Source: JANQHS01 sp965227315 (GTDB lineage Bacteria; Bacteroidota; Bacteroidia; Cytophagales; CCMP332). Taken from it: 64,000 bases of DNA. Numbering within the stretch: position 1 is the stretch's first letter; each line of letters starts with the position of its first letter. The stretch lies in NCBI GenBank assembly GCA_965227315.1, contig OZ245737.1, forward strand, positions 372,001 through 436,000, given 5' to 3'. The notes beneath the pieces were generated by a model. It ran no database searches and was not told the DNA's origin. It saw nothing but the letters and a program-made list of their open reading frames with translations. Below are positions 16,553-25,967 of the stretch, piece by piece. A program made the position numbers and the translations under genes.

Positions 16553-17664
16553 TAGATGAAGATCAGGGAATTGTCAACAAAGAAAACACCGAAGGTGTAA
16601 AGCAGCACCATCACTCCGAGGAAAGATTTGGCATACAGGCTATAAAAAATAAAAAACAATCCCAGGCTACCGATAAGACCATAATCAAAAAGCATCTTCA
16701 TGTAATCATTATGGGGATTTGCATACTCCGATCTGTTCGCCCAGTCGGGCCGAACAAACTCCATCAGATATTTATCCGCTTGCCCGGGACCATGACCCAA
16801 TAAGCTCTCTGGAATTGTGGCATCGAAAAAGGCATTTTTCAGTGCGATCACATAAGCCTCCCGTCCCATTAAGAATTTGTCAACCGAAGCGGTGCCTTCG
16901 GTATCTATAAGATGAACAAAGTACTTGCTCGTCTCAATCAGATAAAAGCCAACAACGAAACTCACCAAAAATATTACCAGCAGGAGCAGGATCAGCCGGG
17001 GGTTGCCAATATTGTTACCAAAAAGCAGGTATACGATCATTCCGCCACCAAATGCCGGAATGAACCCAAGGAAAATACTGCGCTTTCCCGAGATGACCAC
17101 CACAATGAACGAAGCTATCAACCAGAGATATTTTCTTCTGATGAAGAACACCAGAAAGAAAAGTCCAAAGACCACACCATTATGAAATTCCGTTCCCTCA
17201 TTGTAGTTCGATGAAATAATCCTCATTGAAGCTTGCCAATTCAGCACATCACTGCCTACCCATGCCACGTAGGACAGCACCCAAATAATAAAGAGGAAGT
17301 ACACATGCCGCATCTTGAATCTCATCTCAAGAAAAAAGATGAAAAGCGGAGACATGATGATCAGAATATCACGAATGACAATTTCATAGCTAAAAATTCG
17401 GCTTGAGGCGAGGATAGCCAGGCTTGCCACCAGAACGTATATAATGACGGAATTGAAAATATTGATATCAAACCCATATAGCTCAAATTTCCTCTTGTCC
17501 TTTCTGAGAAGAAATGAACTCAGTATATAAACAAAAAATAAGAGCGGGATGAAATAAATGAACTTCGCACGGGACAAAGAGTGATAAAGAAATATCGAGG
17601 GTCCCAAAAGAAGAAACACCAAAAAATCTTCGACTGATAACTTAAAACCTCTTGACTCCTCCAA
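16486..17664 (-). CDS. O-antigen polymerase/ligase-type membrane protein (Wzy-like)
   Basis: The 392-residue protein has about eleven transmembrane helices and a periplasmic loop near residues 250-315. The loop contains ALKNAFFDATIPESLLGHGPG and NRSEYANPHNDYMKMLFDYG, the Wzy_C-type signature with its conserved histidine. It is predicted to polymerise or ligate polysaccharide repeat units. The longer frame to 17790 would lie inside the flippase gene, so I place the start at TTG 17664, two bases after the flippase stop; the encoded N terminus (MEESRGFKLSVED) leads straight into TM1. It is co-transcribed with the flippase and ends inside the convergent glycosyltransferase gene. Confidence 0.8.
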   Translation of the reverse strand: MEESRGFKLSVEDFLVFLLLGPSIFLYHSLSRAKFIYFIPLLFFVYILSSFLLRKDKRKFELYGFDINIFNSVIIYVLVASLAILASSRIFSYEIVIRDILIIMSPLFIFFLEMRFKMRHVYFLFIIWVLSYVAWVGSDVLNWQASMRIISSNYNEGTEFHNGVVFGLFFLVFFIRRKYLWLIASFIVVVISGKRSIFLGFIPAFGGGMIVYLLFGNNIGNPRLILLLLVIFLVSFVVGFYLIETSKYFVHLIDTEGTASVDKFLMGREAYVIALKNAFFDATIPESLLGHGPGQADKYLMEFVRPDWANRSEYANPHNDYMKMLFDYGLIGSLGLFFIFYSLYAKSFLGVMVLLYTFGVFFVDNSLIFIYYILTACVVARLADPSAASVSK

Positions 17665-17666
17665 TG

Positions 17667-19151
17667 TTATTTTTTGAAAAGAAAAGCTTTGAAATAGTTT
17701 ATAAAATAGCGATCGATCTGCCCGAATACCAATAGCAATCCACCAAAAAACAAAGAGATCAGAATGCCAATAGCCCCCAGGCTGAACCAACCGTTAACGG
17801 GAAGGTATTGTCGCACATAAGCAAACCCAAATCCGATAGCTCCTGCGAAAATAAGAGGCCGAAGAAAACTATATCCAAATAAACGAAGGGGATTCTCATG
17901 AAATTCAGCTCTCATCAAAAAAGCAAAGAAGATGACATCAAAAACGTTTGAAATTAAAAAAGCATAACCGGTTCCTATAAGTCCGAATCGGTCAACAAGG
18001 AACATGGCCAAAATAAAAGCGACCCCTCCCCTGATCAATAGATACCTGGAGAGCAGGCGAAAATTTCCCTTTGCCTTGACGAAGTAGCTGAAAAACTTGT
18101 AAAAGATACTGTGAAGGCTGGTTGAAAGGAGCATGAGCAGCAGGAGATCATCAAGAACAGAAGAGTATGAAGAACCAAGCCATATCTGAAGAAAGTCAAC
18201 CCTCAAGAGCAGAATGGGCAAGGCCAACAGGATTACGATAAGCCAAACCGCTTTGCTGCCGCGGTACAGTATAAATTTCACTTTCTTGTTTTGGCCTTCA
18301 GACAACAACCCGGTCACTGTGGGGTACAGTACTTCGATGAACTTGGTGATCAACATATAGAATGAATTCGCTACCAGAAAGCAAACCGAAAAGTTGGTTA
18401 GGTCCTGGGTTCCCAAAAAAATTCCCACAAAAAGTTCAGGTCTGTTGAAGATCAACTCATAGGATCTAAAGATCACCCCGTTCCAGATGGTAAAGGATAC
18501 TTCCTTAAAGAATGAGAATACCTTCCTGAGATTTGAAAGTACTTGAGAAATCACAGGATTGACCATGAACACAAGCAAAACCGCAATCCCTGCCACAGAC
18601 AGGGTTTTGACAAGGAGGAAGTCATTTACATCACCTCCCTGAGACACCAGGTAGACGCCCAGGAGATTGGTGATCGCAAACTGCACGATATTCAGGAAAT
18701 TTGGAACGACATAGTTATGTCTTCCATAGAGAATCGACCTGGCCCAATTGCTCAAAAGAACTCCGAAGAAATGAAAGGAAGCCAGTCTCAGTGAAAGCTC
18801 GGCAACAGGAACAAGATCTGGCCGGACCTGGAATACACGACTCGCCAGTGTACCGGCGAATATATTCAGCATAGAAACACCTATAAGGCCGGCAAGAAAG
18901 AAATAGATGAAAGTCCTGGTTTGGAGCAGTTGGATAGATCCTTCATCATTCTTTTTTCTCAACCAAGCTATTCTTTGAGTGATTACGAAGGGGAAATACA
19001 GGTCGAGAACCAGGAGGTATCCGGTGAGCAGGGTGAACAGCGTGCTTAATCCAAAGGCTTCTTTTCCCAGATAAAAGATCAGCAAGGGAGTTGCCCATAG
19101 ATTCAGCAACATCGGAATCCCCAGGCCAACACCACCCGAAAGTGCATTCAA
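17667..19151 (-). CDS. Polysaccharide flippase (Wzx/MATE-like lipid-linked oligosaccharide exporter)
   Basis: The 494-residue integral membrane protein has about fourteen hydrophobic helices. The N-terminal GLGIPMLLNLWATPLLIFYLG and LFTLLTGYLLVLDLYFPF patterns are characteristic of the polysaccharide biosynthesis (Wzx) branch of the MOP exporter superfamily. It should flip undecaprenyl-linked repeat units across the inner membrane. Together with the adjacent Wzy-like, Wzz-like and glycosyltransferase genes it forms a Wzx/Wzy-type pathway. It is followed two bases later by the Wzy-like gene and diverges from the Wzz-like gene across 74 bases. Confidence 0.82.
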   Translation of the reverse strand: MNALSGGVGLGIPMLLNLWATPLLIFYLGKEAFGLSTLFTLLTGYLLVLDLYFPFVITQRIAWLRKKNDEGSIQLLQTRTFIYFFLAGLIGVSMLNIFAGTLASRVFQVRPDLVPVAELSLRLASFHFFGVLLSNWARSILYGRHNYVVPNFLNIVQFAITNLLGVYLVSQGGDVNDFLLVKTLSVAGIAVLLVFMVNPVISQVLSNLRKVFSFFKEVSFTIWNGVIFRSYELIFNRPELFVGIFLGTQDLTNFSVCFLVANSFYMLITKFIEVLYPTVTGLLSEGQNKKVKFILYRGSKAVWLIVILLALPILLLRVDFLQIWLGSSYSSVLDDLLLLMLLSTSLHSIFYKFFSYFVKAKGNFRLLSRYLLIRGGVAFILAMFLVDRFGLIGTGYAFLISNVFDVIFFAFLMRAEFHENPLRLFGYSFLRPLIFAGAIGFGFAYVRQYLPVNGWFSLGAIGILISLFFGGLLLVFGQIDRYFINYFKAFLFKK

Positions 19152-19225
19152 CAGGGTACTGCTTCCTTTTTTTATTTCAAACCGACCGATTGGGGATTTT
19201 TTTAGGTGCTTAAAATATAGGTTAT

Positions 19226-20113
19226 TTGCCGTCTAAAAATAGACTCTTGGGGCAAAACAACTCATTTCAAGTGAATTTTGTTGAATTTTTCTACCTAATC
19301 TCAAAGGCCGTGAAAAGGTCTTTAAAACCACTGCTAATAATCAATATATTGATCCTTGCCGGTGGTATATTCTGGAGGTTGACCACCGATCTGGCCTACA
19401 GTGGTCAGGTGGTGATCAAATCCAATTTTGCCGAATTCAATTACATCGAATCAATGATCGAGCCCCTCAATCAACATGTAAAAGACGGAAGGCCCGAGGG
19501 TATTGCCAGAAGCCTGGGTATTGATTTGAGTCTCGCCCAGTCATGTGGACGGGTAGTCGTCTCAAGTGTAATTGAAGAGGAGTATGTCACCAAAAGAAAA
19601 CTCATCAAGGAGGAGGATCTCGGAGAATTTGAGAAGGACTTCATTTTCGAGCTAACCATTCACTCCAGCGACAAGAAAAATCTTCCGGCTCTAAAAGATG
19701 CCGTTCTAAACTATTTGAGAAAACAGCCGTTCATCCAAAGTCGCAGAGAATTTTACAAAGAAGGAAGAGAATTTCTTCTTGAGCTCCTGAGGAAGGATAT
19801 CGCATCCATGGACAGCATCAAGAATGCTTATTCAAAAATTGATTTCAACAAAGAGGGAACGAATGGTTCCTTGATCATCCAGGATTTTGGCGACTTTTTC
19901 TACGGAACTACCAAAGTTTATCAGGAGTACATCAAGTTTTCCTACTTCAACAGATTTGATGATTCGTTTGAAGAGGTCAGCAGTTTTGAATACTTCGACA
20001 AATACACCAGCCCGCGCTGGACCAACGTGCTTCTGATCACAGCCCTGATCGGTATAGTGGTTAGCACGATCTACATCCTTATCGCAGAGGTAAGGAACCT
20101 GAGCGAAAGCTGA
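19226..20113 (+). CDS. Wzz-like polysaccharide chain-length / co-polymerase protein
   Basis: The protein has two terminal membrane segments (about residues 32-52 and 267-287) flanking a large extracytoplasmic helical domain of about 210 residues, the topology of Wzz-type polysaccharide co-polymerases. No kinase domain follows, so it would set chain length rather than act as a tyrosine kinase. The proline-glycine motif of classic Wzz is not obvious near TM2. The family call therefore rests on topology and on the neighbouring wzx- and wzy-like genes. The start is uncertain: TTG at 19226 gives 295 residues, but a GTT ATTTG box overlaps it, and GTG at 19271 would still keep TM1. Confidence 0.6.
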   Translation: MPSKNRLLGQNNSFQVNFVEFFYLISKAVKRSLKPLLIINILILAGGIFWRLTTDLAYSGQVVIKSNFAEFNYIESMIEPLNQHVKDGRPEGIARSLGIDLSLAQSCGRVVVSSVIEEEYVTKRKLIKEEDLGEFEKDFIFELTIHSSDKKNLPALKDAVLNYLRKQPFIQSRREFYKEGREFLLELLRKDIASMDSIKNAYSKIDFNKEGTNGSLIIQDFGDFFYGTTKVYQEYIKFSYFNRFDDSFEEVSSFEYFDKYTSPRWTNVLLITALIGIVVSTIYILIAEVRNLSES

Positions 20114-20119
20114 TCCCCT

Positions 20120-20917
20120 ATGCTCACCGAAGGAAGATTTCACAAGTACCTGAGGGAAAGCTTGTTATATGTCCCACCTTTCCGGAAAGGACGCCATATT
20201 AACATTTACCCGGATGACACTTATTTTGTCGCCTACCCCAAAAGCGGGTCCGTCTGGCTGACCTTCATGATCTGCTCTATGTTGGCAGAGGAGGAATCAA
20301 TGGACTTCGAGAAGGCTAAGGCCTACATGCCGGATGTCTATATGCATTATGACCTGAAACTCAGATCGAGGAAAAGACCGCGCTATCTCAAGAGTCATGA
20401 ATACCTTCACCCCGATTACCCGAAGGTGGCTTACCTGGTTCGGGACCCCAGAGCTGTGGCTGTATCCTACTTCTATTTCCTTAAGAAATACAACAAGATC
20501 AGGCAGGAGGCAACTTTTAAGGAATATCTCCCCTATTTCGTTCGGGGTGAGATCGACAAGTACGGCCCCTGGGACAAGCATGTCATGGGCTGGCTCGGGG
20601 CAAATGAAACAAGCAGGGATTTTCTGTTTCTCCGCTATGAAGATCTCAAGGCACAGCCCTTGGAAAACATAAAAAAGGTGGCTGATTTTCTCAAGCTCAA
20701 TCCATCCGAGGAAAAGCTTGTGGCGGCAATCGAGGCCAATACCCTCGACAAAATGAAAGTGGCGGAAGAAAGGACACTGAAAGAAGGAAGGAAAGACATT
20801 CCATTTGTCAGAGAGGGAAAATCAAAGGGCTGGGAATCCGAATTTGATCAGGAATCCATGGAGCTTCTTCTTTCAAATTTTGGCTGGGCCATGAAAAGGC
20901 TCAATTACGATTTTTAG
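20120..20917 (+). CDS. PAPS-dependent sulfotransferase
   Basis: The 265-residue soluble protein has the sulfotransferase fold markers. The 5'-phosphosulfate loop is FVAYPKSGSVWLTF (Lys41), the 3'-phosphate site is LVRDPRAVAVSYFYF (Arg108 and Ser116), and the acidic/aromatic FLRYEDLKAQPLENIKKVADFL block and the C-terminal REGKSKGW loop match cytosolic-type (Sulfotransfer_1) enzymes. It should move sulfate from PAPS to a hydroxyl, here probably on a polysaccharide, lipid or small aromatic. It lies 6 bases after the Wzz-like gene, supporting a role in surface-glycan modification. Its end overlaps the convergent sulfatase gene by 17 bases. Confidence 0.88.
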   Translation: MLTEGRFHKYLRESLLYVPPFRKGRHINIYPDDTYFVAYPKSGSVWLTFMICSMLAEEESMDFEKAKAYMPDVYMHYDLKLRSRKRPRYLKSHEYLHPDYPKVAYLVRDPRAVAVSYFYFLKKYNKIRQEATFKEYLPYFVRGEIDKYGPWDKHVMGWLGANETSRDFLFLRYEDLKAQPLENIKKVADFLKLNPSEEKLVAAIEANTLDKMKVAEERTLKEGRKDIPFVREGKSKGWESEFDQESMELLLSNFGWAMKRLNYDF

Positions 20918-22433
20918 AAGGGCCGCGCCTCAGCCTTCTCATTCTCCAAATCACCTCAAATTTTAAGTACTCATACTGAAGATCTTCCACAAGTATGGCT
21001 CGTTCCTTGAGAAGATTCCTTTGCTCACGAGGATCCTCCAGGATATTGTACAAAGCCACTGCGGAATGCTTATTGATCAATAACTTGAACCCGTTTCGAA
21101 TGATGGCACCGGTTGTGGCCGTTTTGGGGTTACTGTCATGTGGTCCTACATAATAATCCGGGTTCATCCTGAAATACAGGCGCCTGTAGCGAATCATATT
21201 CTCTCTTTGGTCGAACATATTCCTACCATGTGCCTTCGTTGTATCCAGCCCTTTAAGGTCAAATAATTTTGAAAATGACGGCAGGAGGTCAACAAAATGG
21301 AGTGGATATTTTTGTTCTTTGACCTTCTTATTATCTCTCAGACCCCGGATAATAAAAGGAACCCTTATTCCTCCTTCAAACAATGAAGCCTTTCCTCCTC
21401 GCAGATCGAGTGAACTCCCACCATAGGCAGCCCCATTGTCAGAAGTGAAAACGACAATCGTATTTTCAGCAAGCCCGGATTCATCCAGAAAGCTCATCAG
21501 CTTGCCGATTTCTTCATCGAGTTTGGAAATCATGACCTTGGCATTGACATAATCCGGATTTATACCCTGCTCTCGGTAATAATCCTCCATTTCCCCACCT
21601 ATGGGTTCATAGGGCGTATGGGCAAGATCATACCAGAGATTGATAAAAAAAGGGACATCCTTTTCCTGGCATTTTTTCATAAGTGAGATCGCTTCATTGG
21701 TCTTCATCTCTGAGAGATGGGCCGAATCCAGCTTCGCCAGAGAGTCATTTCTAATCGAGTACCTCCAGCTTTCTCGGTAATAGGCATTCTTTCTGGCCAG
21801 CTTCCAGTGAACCCTTTGATCCTCAAACCCACCGAAATAATAATCGAATCCATGATCGCGAGGTCCCGGAGTGGTCGAATCGCCTTTTGCCCTGAGTTTT
21901 AAATCATTGGGCATCAATCCACCCAGATGCCATTTTCCCACATGCGCGGAGAAGTACCCATTATTGCTGAAGTGTTCCGCCATGGTGTACAGGGTATCTG
22001 CCATATAGTCGAAGTTGGTATCCCAGAAATGCCTCAGGTAATGCAGGCTGGAGGGAAATCTGCCGGTCAGGATCGCAGCCCTTGAGGGGCTACATTGAGC
22101 GGCTGCGGCATAGAAATTATTGAGTTGAAGTCCTTCATCTGCCAGGCGATCAAGATGCGGGGTTTTCATTAACCGATTGCCATAGCAAGCGAGATCTCCT
22201 AAGCCTACATCATCAGCCAGTATAAAGATCAGGTTTTTCTTTCCAAGGGTGTCAGGCTTAAAGCCGGAAAGATCCGGAGAAGCTCCAATGGACCGTTGCA
22301 CGGGCACATCGGGAATCTTTGGCAAGTCCTCCAATCTATATGAGTAGTCAATTCGATCATAAGAGTTTCCCAGATCACATGACTGAAACATCAGTAAGAA
22401 GAGCAGAGCGAAAGAAAATATGACACGCATCAC
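20901..22433 (-). CDS. Lipoprotein sulfatase (formylglycine-dependent, Cys type)
   Basis: The 510-residue sulfatase is exported as a lipoprotein: the signal ends LFLLMFQSC, with Cys19 as the lipid-modified residue. Catalytic features are the metal-binding FILADDVGLGDLACYG (Asp74 and Asp75), the formylglycine motif CSPSRAAILTGR with Cys114, HVGKWHLGG, and VVFTSDNGAAYGG. It hydrolyses sulfate esters, either carbohydrate or aryl, outside the inner membrane. A maturase (anSME or FGE) is needed to convert Cys114 and is not in the window. No SusC/SusD pair is near, so this is not an obvious polysaccharide-utilisation locus. It sits between two sulfotransferase genes. Confidence 0.92.
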   Translation of the reverse strand: MMRVIFSFALLFLLMFQSCDLGNSYDRIDYSYRLEDLPKIPDVPVQRSIGASPDLSGFKPDTLGKKNLIFILADDVGLGDLACYGNRLMKTPHLDRLADEGLQLNNFYAAAAQCSPSRAAILTGRFPSSLHYLRHFWDTNFDYMADTLYTMAEHFSNNGYFSAHVGKWHLGGLMPNDLKLRAKGDSTTPGPRDHGFDYYFGGFEDQRVHWKLARKNAYYRESWRYSIRNDSLAKLDSAHLSEMKTNEAISLMKKCQEKDVPFFINLWYDLAHTPYEPIGGEMEDYYREQGINPDYVNAKVMISKLDEEIGKLMSFLDESGLAENTIVVFTSDNGAAYGGSSLDLRGGKASLFEGGIRVPFIIRGLRDNKKVKEQKYPLHFVDLLPSFSKLFDLKGLDTTKAHGRNMFDQRENMIRYRRLYFRMNPDYYVGPHDSNPKTATTGAIIRNGFKLLINKHSAVALYNILEDPREQRNLLKERAILVEDLQYEYLKFEVIWRMRRLRRGPSKNRN

Positions 22434-22491
22434 GCCAAATTACAGCCAATCACGGCAAATTTTGACCTTAATACGGCACTTATATTCGCTT

Positions 22492-22525
22492 TTTGAACAT
22501 TTGCTAAACGGACAACCTATATTTG
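22492..22525 (+). promoter_or_regulatory. Predicted promoter of the aryl-sulfate sulfotransferase gene
   Basis: TTTG at 22492-22495 and TATATTTG at 22518-22525 are 22 bases apart; the -7 box matches TAnnTTTG exactly. The predicted transcript would begin near 22531, leaving a leader of about 35 bases before the ATG at 22568. The same 134-base gap must hold the divergent sulfatase promoter, which I could not place. Confidence 0.55.
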
Positions 22526-22567
22526 CAGCCAATTTTGTACCACACGAAGATTATTCTTATGATCCTT

Positions 22568-24223
22568 ATGAGAAAAACCCTATTACTGACCCTCATTTCC
22601 AGTTTTTTGTTTGTTCAATGTAGCAAGGATGAAGAGCCTTCTACACCGGCCGGAACAGGCTTGGCAGCCTTTAAAACGGCATTAATGGACAATCATAATA
22701 TCGCCAATCTGATCACCGACATCAGTGTAAATGCCGATGACCAGATCGTGGTTGATTATGAGGACGGAACACAAGTCACAGGAAAAAGCTCTTTTGCACC
22801 CTCTTATTCCATAGATTCCATAGAATGGCGCGGAGATTTCAACTTTTCCGATAATTCCCAAGGTTCCTATTATGCACTGGGAGCTTCCCTTGGAATGAGT
22901 GCTTCCGACCTCACCCTGAATCCTTCGGGATTATCTCCTCTAACTGGAAAACTCAACTATACCAGTCCTGTCCCCGGCCAATTCACCATCACGATCAAGG
23001 GTCAGGATGGACCAAACTCGGATTATCGCAATGCTTACAATGATTTCGGGACGAACCATGAGGTTCCCGTTTACGGTCTTTATGAAAACCATTCAAATGA
23101 AGTGACCTTTACCTTTACAAACGGAGACGGGCTTCCCAGAAGGAGTTTCACCATGAGCGCCGTAACCGATGACATCGCCGACTCCTTGTTTTCAGCAACG
23201 GTGGTGATGAACAATCTCCCCGTGGAGGATCAATCATTTCTCTTTCTATCTGCTTCGAATGCGGCTATTGACAATTATGGAAAGCTCAGATGGTATTATA
23301 CCGGTGGTGAAGCCGGTGCTATTCTGAGAAAGAATTCCAAAGGAAACCTGATCGGCATATCCTCGCAATCATCGGCCAATAACTACCATGGAGATCACTT
23401 TCTTGAACTCGACCTGTTTGGAAATGTGATCAACAAGATAGCCCTGCCGAACCTGGTTCATCATGATGTATGGGAAATGCCCAACGGAAACTACCTGATC
23501 GGAACAAGTACCACCTTCCCGGATTTTAATGATGGAAATCCTGATGAAGACCTCATCGTAGAGTTGGATCCTACCACAGGAAACATAGTTAAGGAATGGG
23601 ACCTCAACCAGATCATGGATCCAAACAGACCGAGTTTTGATGTCACCGGTACAAGGCCGGATGACTGGAACCACAACAATTCGATCAAGTATTATGAGCA
23701 AGATAATTCCATTTTGATTTCCTGTAGGAATCAAAACGCAGTCTTGAGCATCGATTATACCACAAGCGAGATCAACTGGATTCTTGGTATTCCGGTCAAC
23801 TGGGAAAACCAATTCCAAAGCAAACTGCTCTCTCCTACCAATATTGCTGATTCGGCTGCTTGGTTCTGGATGCAACATGCTCCAGTCTTTAAGCAAAATG
23901 GTGACTTGGTGCTGTTTGACAACGGGCTAAACAGAACGGTACTGACCAATGAAACAGTGGATTACAGCAGAGCGGTTACCTACTCTATCAATGAGAACAG
24001 TATGGAAGTAACACAGGTAAGCGAGTATGGTAAAAGCCGGCCTTCAATATACTCCAGGATCATGGGTGATGTGGATGAGTTATTCTTCAACGATCAAAGT
24101 CATCTCATGATCACCTTTTCAATGTCCAGGACCATTGTTATCATTGATGATTCTAACAGCGAGGTATTCGAAGTAACCACATCCAGCCCGAATTACAGAT
24201 CAGAAAAAATTAACCTGTACTGA
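22568..24223 (+). CDS. Lipoprotein aryl-sulfate sulfotransferase (ASST family)
   Basis: ASST enzymes move sulfate between phenolic compounds without PAPS. The 551-residue protein starts with a lipoprotein signal (SFLFVQC, lipid Cys near residue 18). A beta-propeller domain then carries the expected catalytic set: LVHHDVWEMPNGNYL (His298/His299), DDWNHNNSI (His369), SCRNQNAV (Arg387) and MQHAP (His437). The His369 to Arg387 spacing of 18 equals that of E. coli AssT His356 and Arg374. An N-terminal Ig-like domain precedes the propeller. The start is ATG at 22568; ATG at 22559 is a close alternative. The GT2 gene follows after one base. Confidence 0.85.
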   Translation: MRKTLLLTLISSFLFVQCSKDEEPSTPAGTGLAAFKTALMDNHNIANLITDISVNADDQIVVDYEDGTQVTGKSSFAPSYSIDSIEWRGDFNFSDNSQGSYYALGASLGMSASDLTLNPSGLSPLTGKLNYTSPVPGQFTITIKGQDGPNSDYRNAYNDFGTNHEVPVYGLYENHSNEVTFTFTNGDGLPRRSFTMSAVTDDIADSLFSATVVMNNLPVEDQSFLFLSASNAAIDNYGKLRWYYTGGEAGAILRKNSKGNLIGISSQSSANNYHGDHFLELDLFGNVINKIALPNLVHHDVWEMPNGNYLIGTSTTFPDFNDGNPDEDLIVELDPTTGNIVKEWDLNQIMDPNRPSFDVTGTRPDDWNHNNSIKYYEQDNSILISCRNQNAVLSIDYTTSEINWILGIPVNWENQFQSKLLSPTNIADSAAWFWMQHAPVFKQNGDLVLFDNGLNRTVLTNETVDYSRAVTYSINENSMEVTQVSEYGKSRPSIYSRIMGDVDELFFNDQSHLMITFSMSRTIVIIDDSNSEVFEVTTSSPNYRSEKINLY

Positions 24224-24224
24224 T

Positions 24225-24944
24225 TTGCCCACGCTGTCCATAGTCATCCCCGCATACAACGAGGAAAACAGCATCCTCAACATCCTGGAGAAAGTCCGGG
24301 ATGTTGAGCTCGACTATGGGTACCAAAAAGAGTTGATCGTAGTCGATGATAAATCCGGGGACGACACCATTGGCAAGGTAGAAGAATTCATTTCCAGGAA
24401 TCCCGAGGTCAGGATAAGCCTGAAAAAGCATGAAAAGAACCAGGGGAAAGGAGCTGCCTTAAGAACCGGGTTTCAAAGTGCAACCGGTGACTATGTGATC
24501 GTTCAGGATGCGGATCTCGAATATGACCCCAGGGAGTTCAATCATATTCTCAAGCCCATTGTAGAAGGATTTGCTGATGTGGTGTACGGAAGCAGGTTTA
24601 TGGGAAACAACCCACATCGTATCCTTTTCTTCTGGCATTCAATAGGAAATCGCTTTCTCACCTTCATCTCCAACATGCTGACCAACCTGAACCTCACGGA
24701 TATGGAAACATGCTACAAGTGTTTTCGGCGTGACATCATTCAGGGTATCAACATCAAGGAAAACCGCTTCGGTTTTGAGCCCGAGGTGACCGCCAAGGTC
24801 TCCAGGATCAAGGGTGTTCGAATTTATGAGGTTGGGATCTCCTACTACGGCCGCACCTACGAAGAAGGAAAAAAGATCGGCATGAAAGATGCCTTCCGCG
24901 CCCTCTATTGTATGCTGAAATATAACCTCTGGTCTAAGAAGTGA
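24225..24944 (+). CDS. GT2-type glycosyltransferase (polyprenyl-phosphate mannose/glucose synthase-like)
   Basis: The 239-residue GT-A enzyme has the nucleotide-sugar block LSIVIPAYNEENSI, ELIVVDDKSGDDT, and the metal-binding YVIVQDADLEYDPREF, followed by VVYGSRFMGNNPHR, all typical of dolichyl/polyprenyl-phosphate mannose synthases. It lacks C-terminal membrane helices, so it resembles DPM1/soluble DPMS forms and probably charges a polyprenyl phosphate with a sugar. The start is TTG, one base after the preceding stop, and no ATG lies nearby. It abuts the convergent potassium-channel gene with no gap at all. Confidence 0.88.
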   Translation: MPTLSIVIPAYNEENSILNILEKVRDVELDYGYQKELIVVDDKSGDDTIGKVEEFISRNPEVRISLKKHEKNQGKGAALRTGFQSATGDYVIVQDADLEYDPREFNHILKPIVEGFADVVYGSRFMGNNPHRILFFWHSIGNRFLTFISNMLTNLNLTDMETCYKCFRRDIIQGINIKENRFGFEPEVTAKVSRIKGVRIYEVGISYYGRTYEEGKKIGMKDAFRALYCMLKYNLWSKK

Positions 24945-25967
24945 TCAGCGGCAATAATGTTTTTTGAGGTTTGAAAGCTGGGAGCTGCTGCCCAATAAAA
25001 TAAGACTCTGCTCAGGCTTTAGTCTGAATTCCACATGCGGGTTAAGTTTAAAACCTTCCCTGCTTCGGATGGCAAGGATGGTTCCTCCAACGTTTCGTCG
25101 CATATTTAGCTCTTCGATCGAATTACCCTGGAATTGTTTTTTGAGATCATCGAATCCGATCTCGTCAAGATGAAGATCCTCCTTACCCAGCCCGCTTAGC
25201 ATATCGATAAATTCCACAAGATCCGGCTTGGTAACGAGGGTAGCCATATGTGTTCCTCCTATGGACTCAGGCATGACAATATTATCTGCACCAGCCCTCT
25301 TAAGTTTTACGATCGAAGTTGGTTCCGAAGCCCTGGAGATCACCTTGATGCCGGGGTTGATCTGCTTGGCCGTCAGTGTTACAAAAACATTGTCCGTATC
25401 CTTGGGCAAAGTAGCGATAATCGCATAAGCCCGCTCTAAACCCGCTTTCTCCAGAACCTCATCCTCCGTAGCGGAACCCTTGAGAAAATGGAGATTCTTG
25501 AAGTCCATTCCCTTGGTCTCGGTTTCCATATCAATATCATCATCGATCACCACCACTGTATGATCGGAATTCTGAAGCTCCTCCACGGCTTTTGTTCCAT
25601 TTCGCCCAAATCCGCATACAATTACATGATCCTTTAGACCCTTCATGACTTTACTTTTTCGATACTGATAGAATACCCTATTAAGCTCTCCTTCAAATAT
25701 ATAGGTCGATATTGCGGACAATATATACGCAAAAACGCTGAGATTAAAAATGATAAAAAATGTAGTGAAGACCCTGCCCACCTGGCTGAGGGATTGCACC
25801 TCACCATACCCTACCGTGGATATGGTGATCACGGACATGTACAACGCATCCAGGAAGGTATAACCTTCGATAAGCATATACCCAGTGGTTCCTCCAAAAA
25901 TTGAGATCAATGACAGAAGCACCGCAATGATGATCCTGGGTATATTTTGTTTGTAAAAGGGTCTCAT
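24945..25967 (-). CDS. Potassium channel with RCK (TrkA-N/TrkA-C) regulatory domains
   Basis: The 340-residue protein has two transmembrane helices flanking a pore loop with the selectivity filter TVGYGE (residues 51-56), then a cytosolic RCK domain: HVIVCGFGRNGTKAVEELQ is the Rossmann glycine motif and VVVIDDD the nucleotide acid. A C-terminal TrkA-C domain (about 250-340) completes the MthK/Kch pattern. It is predicted to be a ligand-gated K+ channel in the inner membrane. Its ATG overlaps the dnaG stop by 4 bases, so the two genes are coupled. Confidence 0.93.
   Translation of the reverse strand: MRPFYKQNIPRIIIAVLLSLISIFGGTTGYMLIEGYTFLDALYMSVITISTVGYGEVQSLSQVGRVFTTFFIIFNLSVFAYILSAISTYIFEGELNRVFYQYRKSKVMKGLKDHVIVCGFGRNGTKAVEELQNSDHTVVVIDDDIDMETETKGMDFKNLHFLKGSATEDEVLEKAGLERAYAIIATLPKDTDNVFVTLTAKQINPGIKVISRASEPTSIVKLKRAGADNIVMPESIGGTHMATLVTKPDLVEFIDMLSGLGKEDLHLDEIGFDDLKKQFQGNSIEELNMRRNVGGTILAIRSREGFKLNPHVEFRLKPEQSLILLGSSSQLSNLKKHYCR

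Noticed and set aside
20901..24223. Polysaccharide-utilisation locus
   Set aside because: A sulfatase is present, but there is no SusC/SusD pair and no glycoside hydrolase.
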